Assembly (NCBI GenBank): GCA_964481075.1
Contig: CAYZSD010000066.1
Coordinates: forward strand, 1-17,367
Length of the DNA stretch: 17,367 nucleotides
From: MWFE01 sp964481075
GTDB taxonomy: Bacteria > Bacteroidota > Bacteroidia > Bacteroidales > Tenuifilaceae
Direction: 5' to 3'
Each line of letters begins with the position of its first letter. Within the stretch, counting starts at the first letter, position 1. Below, in pieces: positions 13,201-17,367 of the stretch. The notes under the pieces are model-generated. The model worked only from the letters and a program-made list of their open reading frames with translations. It did no database searches and was not told the origin of the DNA. The position numbers were made by a program, and so were the translations under genes.

Positions 13201-15626
13201 ACAACTACCTTGTTGTAGATTCTTTACATAATGACATTCACGTTTCCGTTGAGTTCCACGAAAGTACAACTTTCACTGTAACATTCCAAGTGGTTGGTTA
13301 TGGTGGTTACTTGGAAGCCTATTCTGGAGGTAGCTGGCTTTACTCAGGTTCAGAGGTAAATGCTGGCTGGGATGTTTTCTTCTATGCTTCACCTTATTGG
13401 GGCTACGCAGTGAAGGAATGGAAGGTTAACGGTGTGGTAGTTGATAACCTAACCGATGGAATGTATATACACTGGAATTTACAAAGTAACATTAATGTAA
13501 CAGTTGAATTCAAAGAGTTTGATGCCCCTTACATAGCACCCGACTTTCAGCTATTCGGGCTTGATAACCCTGCGGATGTTGAGTTTACCATTCATTGGGG
13601 AAGCGAAACTGAGATTGCTCAGATTTCTTTCTACGATTGGAACGACTCTACAAGATACCAAGTTGTCCTTGAGGAAGGTATTGATTACTTCATAGATGGT
13701 GACCTATTAACAATAAAGAGTAGTTTCATTCTTTCACAAAATCCAGATCCTTTCGATTGGATGTACTTTGACGTTATGTTTGGCTCAGGATGGTATAGTT
13801 GGTTTGAGATTCTTGTGCTACAGTCAACAACCCCTTACATCACCCCTGAATTTGTTGATTACGATTTAACCAACCCAGGCGATGTATTCACCAATATTGT
13901 TTACATCACGGCTAACGAAGTTGTATCGATTTCAAATGCTGGATCACAGCTTGTAGCAAATGCTGATTACCACATCATTGGCTCATGGCTATTTATTCAT
14001 AACAGCTATTTGAGCCAGGTGCTCGATTCTCCAGACGAACAAGTGGTTCTTACCATTACATTCGATACTGGTGACAATGCGTATCTTACCATCACAGCAA
14101 TAGAAAGCGGAATTATTAATGCAACTATTAGTCCAACTTCAGCAACTTACTACAACTACGAGTTTCCTGATTATCAAGACATAAACATCGTTTGGAACGA
14201 CGCCTCCGATGTTACCGGCATTCTGGTAAGCATTTTCTGGGAATTCGAGCAGGAACAATTTGAATGGTACTACTACGATGTCTTCGATAATGGCGATGGA
14301 ACAGCCCTTCTCAGAATATACTTCGATGAGGACGACAAAGCCAAGATGCTTGCAAACACTAACTCGAAGGAGGTTGAATACATTTACATTACCTTTGAAA
14401 TATCGTTCGATCTTGGTGCACCAGCTTACTTTTACATGACACTGATAGAGGAGCACTACGAAGTGATAGCTGAGGTTGTTCCTCAATACGCTGGTTGGAT
14501 TGAAGGAGCATGGGGCTACTCGCCCGGCGAGGAGGTTTGGTTGTGGGCTTACCCTCACTCTGGTTACCAGTTCCACAGCTGGAGGATAGACGGTGTGGTT
14601 GTTAGTACAGACAATCCGTACATTTTCATTATGCCTACACACGATGTTCACATCACCGCCCATTTCTATACCGAGGATTATACTTCATACACCGTTTCGC
14701 TTTCGGTTAATCCTGCAAATGCAGGGGTAGCAACAGGTGCTGGAGATTTTGTTGAAGGAGAAACTGTTACGGTTCAAGCCACACCAAATTCAGGCTACCA
14801 ATTCCTAAACTGGACGAACGTTGGTGGTAGTGTGGTGAGCACTAATTCAATCTATAGCTTCGTAATGCCAGCACAAAACGTTAGCCTAACAGCAAACTTC
14901 GACGTTGTTCCCGTAAACTATACGCTCACCTTAGTTGCTAATCCATCGGCCGGGGGTAGTGTAAGTGGCGGTGGCACTTATGAGCCGGGTACTTCGGTAA
15001 CTGTTTCAGCAACAGTTAATAGTGGTTATCAATTCATCAACTGGACAGATGCTGGAAGCAATGTTGTAAGTAATACAACTAGTTTCGCTTACATAATGCC
15101 AGCCTCTGATGTAACTCTGACAGCCAACTTCCAGTTGATACCTACTTACTCGGTAACTTTTGTTGTTCAGCACGGTAGCACCTTGATAGAAGGAGCAACA
15201 GTAAGCTTCAACTCAAGTATTTACACAACTACTGCACAGGGAACAGTTGTAGTAGATGGTTTACATAATGGGGTTTACTCATACTCCGTTTCAAAAGGAG
15301 GTTATCATAATGTTGATGGAAGTGTAACTGTAAACAATTCAAATATTACTGAATATGTTAACATTACCCCGCTAGGCGTGAATGATGGAACACTCAACCA
15401 GCTTTCGGTATATCCTAACCCCTTCGATTCTTTCATAAGCATTTCTTCAACCGAAAGGGTCAGCAAAGTGGTTGTTGCAAATCTAATAGGTCAAGTAGTT
15501 ATGGATATTACTCCAAGTGAAGGTGAGCAAAGAATCAATACTTCTGCTTTACAGAATGGAGTTTACTTAATTACGATACATACTGAGAATGGTCAAAGAA
15601 TCATTCGAAAGATGGTTAAGAGATAG
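10287..15626 (+). CDS. Giant secreted multi-domain protein: X2-like Ig modules, InlB-B-like repeats, T9SS sorting domain
   Basis: A 1779-residue exported protein. Residues 1-20 are a signal peptide (MRRF then a hydrophobic run). Residues 64-528, 531-1078 and 1080-1463 are three supermodules. Each has three X2-like Ig domains (CBM_X2 pattern: DxxNPxDV, then DYxIxGxxLxIxxSFL, then FDxGxxAxLTI) followed by an InlB-B-like repeat (PGEEVWLEA then WGYxFSHW). Three modules marked by VKEWKVNG lie at 444-528, 909-993 and 994-1078. Then come two glycine-rich InlB-B-like repeats (1467-1540, 1543-1616) and a carboxypeptidase-regulatory-like domain (1619-1695). The end is a type A T9SS sorting domain (1703-1779; LSVYPNPF, then a final basic KMVKR). 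It should cross the outer membrane by T9SS and be anchored or released. No catalytic domain is visible. Composition is rich in Trp, Tyr and acidic residues. An adhesive or carbohydrate-binding scaffold role is inferred only. It ends with TAG before a strong terminator. Confidence 0.85.
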   Translation: MRRFLLVSLALILPVTFLVAKGWREHLANDNLQNHKFTIQTTLENHSTNQSVSVGLKNSKEGFITPEYQLFGLMNPSNLNFNIIWDYETVISGVYRLTWDDDYYYLDSLSINTDYSISESILTVYSTYILSQEPEEYEWLDFVVEFGSGSYSWFGIYVIPSTLPYLIPETLAYDLSNPGDVFTNVIYMYSESITSISGMIEEVDYHIEGSWLFVHNSFLSANLTSAGQESQHEVTFDTGDVADLTIIAIQSGVTNATINPSTATYFNDVPDYQDVVITWNAASAVTGLMVTVNWGGWEYEQFEWPYYEVTDLGDGTALLRIFFDDEGDDDIEKAIKSQSKDLYYSYVTIEVSYDVGSPSYFFLTIIEEFFNVYVTVQPENAGWIYGAWDYMPGDEVWLEAEPNWGYTFSHWENSNGEVISDSNPYMFTMPSEDVYIVAVFVEADFFTVTYEVVGYNGDMYASVNDMFIYSGTPVSQGQDVYFYAYPWWGYGVKEWKVNGVILEGFTQNTYIHFNLQGDLHVTVEYQEVEYPSIEPYYQYFGLNDPTDVEFTINWGSESSISSISYYGWDYYMQLQEGIDYYVNDNILTITSAFILSQNPNIYQWMDFEVQFNSGLYAWFGIVVVPSTSPSLFPDLTYYDLTNPGDVFTNILYLTANEVVSITHAGGSLVNGVDYHIEGSWLFIHNSFLGVQLTSAGNEIDLTVFFDTGAEANLTILAIESGIINATIDPTTATYTNNLPYYQDITITWNGASQVTQLMVTVFDGWSFEQFEYPYYSVTDYGNGTALLRIFFDEDKSTFEPKKGTKDEDYIYVTFEISFDAGAPAYFYMTLIWEYFNVFVTVEPYNAGWVWGDGEYSPGEEVWLEAMASWGYSFSHWAYPNGEVASTNNPYIFYMPENDVSLTAVFVPAEYYTVTFEVLGGNGYLEAYSNGYYIYSGEQVPENSEIYFWASPAWGYSVKEWKVNGEVVSNYTYNYLVVDSLHNDIHVSVEFHESTTFTVTFQVVGYGGYLEAYSGGSWLYSGSEVNAGWDVFFYASPYWGYAVKEWKVNGVVVDNLTDGMYIHWNLQSNINVTVEFKEFDAPYIAPDFQLFGLDNPADVEFTIHWGSETEIAQISFYDWNDSTRYQVVLEEGIDYFIDGDLLTIKSSFILSQNPDPFDWMYFDVMFGSGWYSWFEILVLQSTTPYITPEFVDYDLTNPGDVFTNIVYITANEVVSISNAGSQLVANADYHIIGSWLFIHNSYLSQVLDSPDEQVVLTITFDTGDNAYLTITAIESGIINATISPTSATYYNYEFPDYQDINIVWNDASDVTGILVSIFWEFEQEQFEWYYYDVFDNGDGTALLRIYFDEDDKAKMLANTNSKEVEYIYITFEISFDLGAPAYFYMTLIEEHYEVIAEVVPQYAGWIEGAWGYSPGEEVWLWAYPHSGYQFHSWRIDGVVVSTDNPYIFIMPTHDVHITAHFYTEDYTSYTVSLSVNPANAGVATGAGDFVEGETVTVQATPNSGYQFLNWTNVGGSVVSTNSIYSFVMPAQNVSLTANFDVVPVNYTLTLVANPSAGGSVSGGGTYEPGTSVTVSATVNSGYQFINWTDAGSNVVSNTTSFAYIMPASDVTLTANFQLIPTYSVTFVVQHGSTLIEGATVSFNSSIYTTTAQGTVVVDGLHNGVYSYSVSKGGYHNVDGSVTVNNSNITEYVNITPLGVNDGTLNQLSVYPNPFDSFISISSTERVSKVVVANLIGQVVMDITPSEGEQRINTSALQNGVYLITIHTENGQRIIRKMVKR
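10476..11870 (+). repeat. Supermodule A of the giant protein (residues 64-528)
   Basis: Order: X2a (64-160), X2b (161-251), X2c (252-367), InlB-like (368-443), VKEW module (444-528). The last ends with TYIHFNLQGDLHVTVEY. X2b of A, B and C share NPGDVFTN and DYHIxGSWLFxHNS almost unchanged at protein level, while codons differ. Confidence 0.75.
11877..13520 (+). repeat. Supermodule B of the giant protein (residues 531-1078), with one extra module
   Basis: Order: X2a (531-627), X2b (628-719), X2c (720-831), InlB-like (832-908), VKEW module (909-993), second VKEW module (994-1078). The second VKEW module, ending MYIHWNLQSNINVTVEF, is the counterpart of the single one in A. Confidence 0.75.
13524..14675 (+). 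repeat. Supermodule C of the giant protein (residues 1080-1463), no VKEW module
   Basis: Order: X2a (1080-1180), X2b (1181-1272), X2c (1273-1386), InlB-like (1387-1463). It is followed not by VKEW modules but by two more canonical glycine-rich repeats with NSGYQFxNWT. Confidence 0.75.
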
Positions 15627-15642
15627 TTTTTCAATAAGAGCG

Positions 15643-15681
15643 AAAAAAGCCCGCTAGGATTTTCCAGCGGGCTTTTTTTTT
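15643..15681. terminator. Strong bidirectional terminator
   Basis: AAAAAAGCCCGCT at 15643-15655 pairs with AGCGGGCTTTTTT at 15666-15678 (13 bp), with further GG/CC pairing inside the loop and a T tract after. It ends the giant gene, 16 nt after its stop, and the convergent response regulator gene. Confidence 0.93.
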
Positions 15682-15701
15682 GATTTTTGGATTGAATAAT
15701 G

Positions 15702-16457
15702 TTACCTATTCAACCATTCCTTAAAATCAGCAGCCCTTTCGGAACTGACAATGGCCTCAGAGTCGGGTTTTGGATTAAGATCAATCTTTACCCTTGATTT
15801 GGTGTAGAAGTGCATTGAGCCAATGCTTGATATGCTAATCATAAACTTTCGGTTTATGCGGAAGAATTTGCATGGATCGAGTATCGATTCGAGCTTCTCT
15901 AACGTGTAGTCGATGGTATAGCTTGGGCCACCTTTCGAAACAAGGAACACCGATTTTTCTTGCGCTACGAAGTAGGCGATTTCGTTAGTATCGATTGATT
16001 TGAGCTTATCGGCGTACTGCACCACGAAACGTTGTTGGTATTGAGGTTCTTTCTGCTTCTTTATCTCGCTGATAAGCGAAAGGAAGTCGAGTGGAACTGG
16101 TTGCGACTCCTTGTACTTCTTGATGCTGAAAGCCAGTTCCTCCCGTTTTATTGGCTTAAGAAGATAATCTATACTGTTCACCTTGAAGGCCTTAAGGGCG
16201 TACTGGTCGTAGGCTGTGGTGAAGATGATGGGACATTTCACTGAAACCTGCTCAAAAATCTTAAAGCTTGAGCCATCGGCGAGGTGGATATCGAGGAAGA
16301 TTAATTCGGGCTGGGGATTGGTTTCTAGCCATTTAACTGTTGATTCAATGCTATCGCAAACGCCGAGGATTTGTATTTCTGGCTCAACATCCCTGAGCAT
16401 TTTAGTTAATCGGTTGGCAGCGGCAATTTCGTCCTCAACAAGAAGGGCTTTGATCAT
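15702..16457 (-). CDS. LytTR-family response regulator
   Basis: A 251-residue two-domain transcription regulator. The receiver domain (1-120) has the acidic pocket in LLVEDE (5-10), the phospho-acceptor Asp56 in IFLDIHLADG, the switch threonines of FTTAYD (79-84) and Lys101 in DYLLKPI. The LytTR DNA-binding domain (about 143-250) has QYADKLKSIDTNEIAYFVAQ (147-166), the FFRINRKFMIS block (198-208) and a C-terminal RAADFKEWL. Proteins of this type bind short direct repeats upstream of target genes. I choose ATG at 16455-16457, where the protein begins MIKALLVEDE and GGAG lies nine bases upstream, rather than the ATG 18 nt further up. It overlaps the end of the 86-residue gene by 23 nt, so translation may be coupled. 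The cognate kinase is probably the LytS-like protein encoded upstream. It ends with TAA before the shared terminator. Confidence 0.93.
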   Translation of the reverse strand: MIKALLVEDEIAAANRLTKMLRDVEPEIQILGVCDSIESTVKWLETNPQPELIFLDIHLADGSSFKIFEQVSVKCPIIFTTAYDQYALKAFKVNSIDYLLKPIKREELAFSIKKYKESQPVPLDFLSLISEIKKQKEPQYQQRFVVQYADKLKSIDTNEIAYFVAQEKSVFLVSKGGPSYTIDYTLEKLESILDPCKFFRINRKFMISISSIGSMHFYTKSRVKIDLNPKPDSEAIVSSERAADFKEWLNR

Positions 16458-16695
16458 TAAGTGGTTCTCCGTCATTTATCGTATAAATATCTTCCTCAGG
16501 TTCTTTCAGAAAATCGAATGCTGTATTTGAATTTATTGAGTAAACTAACTGGTTATCATCAGTTTCAAGATCTTCGTCGTTTGCTTCATCAATTAGAATA
16601 ATTACCCTAACTTTTCTTTGCTTCTCTTTCAAAGAAAACTGCAAATTTAGGACACCTTCCTTGTCAGTTATTGTATTTATTTCAACAGCTTTCAT
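16435..16695 (-). CDS. Small antitoxin-like protein without adjacent toxin
   Basis: An 86-residue acidic protein. Residues 1-37 (MKAVEINTITDKEGVLNLQF and the following KEKQRKVRVIILID) resemble the N-terminal beta-strand region of small antitoxin-like proteins found in Bacteroidota and Cyanobacteria. Residues 59-80 (AFDFLKEPEEDIYTINDGEP) match a C-terminal tail I associate with antitoxins that normally precede MazF/PemK- or VapC-type toxins. No toxin follows; instead the frame runs 23 nt into the response regulator gene. The start ATG at 16693-16695 has AGAGG directly before it. A full Bacteroidota promoter sits 17-48 nt upstream. The family assignment is from recalled sequence pattern and is tentative; it may simply be a small regulatory partner of the two-component pair. 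It ends with TGA. Confidence 0.6.
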   Translation of the reverse strand: MKAVEINTITDKEGVLNLQFSLKEKQRKVRVIILIDEANDEDLETDDNQLVYSINSNTAFDFLKEPEEDIYTINDGEPLNDQSPSC

Positions 16696-16711
16696 CCTCT
16701 TCTATTTACTA

Positions 16712-16743
16712 CAAATTTATGATATTTAACAACATATTTCAAA
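16712..16743 (-). promoter_or_regulatory. Bacteroidota-type promoter for the antitoxin-like gene and response regulator
   Basis: The minus strand has TTTG (complement of 16740-16743), then 20 nt, then TAAATTTG (complement of 16712-16719), a full match to TTTG/TAnnTTTG with the same spacing as the rpsU promoter. It lies between the kinase stop and the small gene. The leader would be only about 10 nt. Confidence 0.6.
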
Positions 16744-16751
16744 TACAAAAC

Positions 16752-17367
16752 CTATTGTTTTTCAATTTCTAGTACTGGCACTTTAACAACAAAGGTGTTT
16801 TCTTTCTGTAAAACAACTAATTCTTTACTACTTAAAAACCGATACCGGTTGGTAATATTCTGCAATCCGATACGGTTGGAAATCTCTTCGCTCTGCCGGC
16901 GCTGAAGGTTGTTTTCTACCACAATATACTCGTCTTTAACTTTTATAGTGATTTTCAGAGGTTTATCCTTTGAGATGATATTGTGCTTAATTGAATTCTC
17001 GAAGAGCATTTGAAGGGTCAAGGGTGCTACAACAATGGAATCCTTTATATCATCAGGAATATTGATAATCAAATTAAGATTTTCACCATACCTTTTTTTC
17101 TGTAAGAAGTAGTAATCCTCAATGAGTTTAAGCTCGTCTCCAAGAGGTATTAAATCTTTATTCTTCATATTCAGGATATTGCGGTAGTAATCGGCAGTTC
17201 GTTGCACGTATTCAACCGCAAGTTTTGCATCCTCCTCAATAAGATTTGCCAGCGTATTCAGGTTGTTGAATAGGAAGTGAGGGCTAATCTGGCTTTTTAG
17301 GGTTTCGTACTGGCTCTGGATATTTTCCTTCTCAAGTTTTTCGCTAATTACCAGTGTTTGCTTCCAT
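16752..17367 (-). CDS. LytS/YehU-type sensor histidine kinase, C-terminal part (5' end beyond window)
   Basis: The frame is open to the window edge, so the shorter ATG form is not the real gene; 204 residues are visible. They begin in a coiled-coil stretch (SEKLEKENIQSQYETLK). Next is QISPHFLFNNLNTL, the His_kinase (PF06580) dimerisation motif with the phospho-acceptor His. The ATPase domain follows, with the N-box in LFENSIKHN and the G-box in IGLQNITNRY. Members of this family usually carry membrane or sensor segments N-terminal to this part, not seen here. The kinase would phosphorylate the LytTR regulator downstream, of which it is the natural partner. The ATP-lid region is short, as usual in this family. 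It ends with TAG, 56 nt before the antitoxin-like gene. Confidence 0.93.
   Translation of the reverse strand, partial: WKQTLVISEKLEKENIQSQYETLKSQISPHFLFNNLNTLANLIEEDAKLAVEYVQRTADYYRNILNMKNKDLIPLGDELKLIEDYYFLQKKRYGENLNLIINIPDDIKDSIVVAPLTLQMLFENSIKHNIISKDKPLKITIKVKDEYIVVENNLQRRQSEEISNRIGLQNITNRYRFLSSKELVVLQKENTFVVKVPVLEIEKQ

Noticed and set aside
14139..14663. 174-codon minus-strand open frame inside the giant gene
   Set aside because: It is antisense to strongly coding repeat modules, with no family resemblance; a shadow of biased codon use.
10476..14675. The long repeats as a CRISPR or DNA-level tandem array
   Set aside because: Similarity is at protein level with diverged codons, in one continuous reading frame, and the units are over 1 kb.

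Overview
The window is a chromosomal segment of a member of the Bacteroidota, most likely the Bacteroidales/Marinilabiliales side. The base composition is moderate to AT-rich. Several promoters match the Bacteroidota form (-33 TTTG, -7 TAnnTTTG). Most start codons lack a strong Shine-Dalgarno. The rpsU-then-tyrosine-recombinase order is typical of the phylum. A very large secreted protein carries a type IX secretion (T9SS) C-terminal sorting domain, which points to a T9SS-bearing lineage.

Layout. Positions 1-4819 are read on the minus strand: panB (pantothenate synthesis), an S4-less RluA-type pseudouridine synthase, a nitroreductase, an Omp85/BamA-like outer-membrane protein, rpsU (ribosomal protein S21) with its own promoter, and the first 46 codons of a Xer-type recombinase cut by the window edge. 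From 5074 the plus strand carries dnaK, a secreted MORN-repeat protein and a class I methyltransferase. Convergent to these is gapA (minus, 8978 region to 9978), with a shared bidirectional terminator at 8920-8950. Next comes a 1779-residue T9SS cargo protein (10287-15626) built of three long supermodules of X2-like Ig domains and InlB-B-like repeats. The right end (15702-17367, minus) is a LytS-like histidine kinase, an 86-residue antitoxin-like protein, and a LytTR response regulator.

The most striking observation is an in-frame amber codon (TAG, 5341-5343) at codon 90 of dnaK, where the family normally has lysine. Everything on both sides is intact and in the same frame. TAG is the ordinary terminator of six other genes here, so general reassignment of TAG is unlikely. 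A real nonsense mutation, suppression or readthrough, or a base error remain open.

Other points worth a look: an antitoxin-like gene without a toxin, with its own well-formed promoter, lodged between a sensor kinase and its regulator and overlapping the regulator start; a nested inverted-repeat structure between rpsU and the recombinase start; a CRP/FNR-like palindrome upstream of the MORN protein; and the unequal repeat architecture of the giant surface protein. Apart from these, the window is mostly ordinary housekeeping genes. I see no CRISPR array, tRNA, rRNA, transposase or phage gene.
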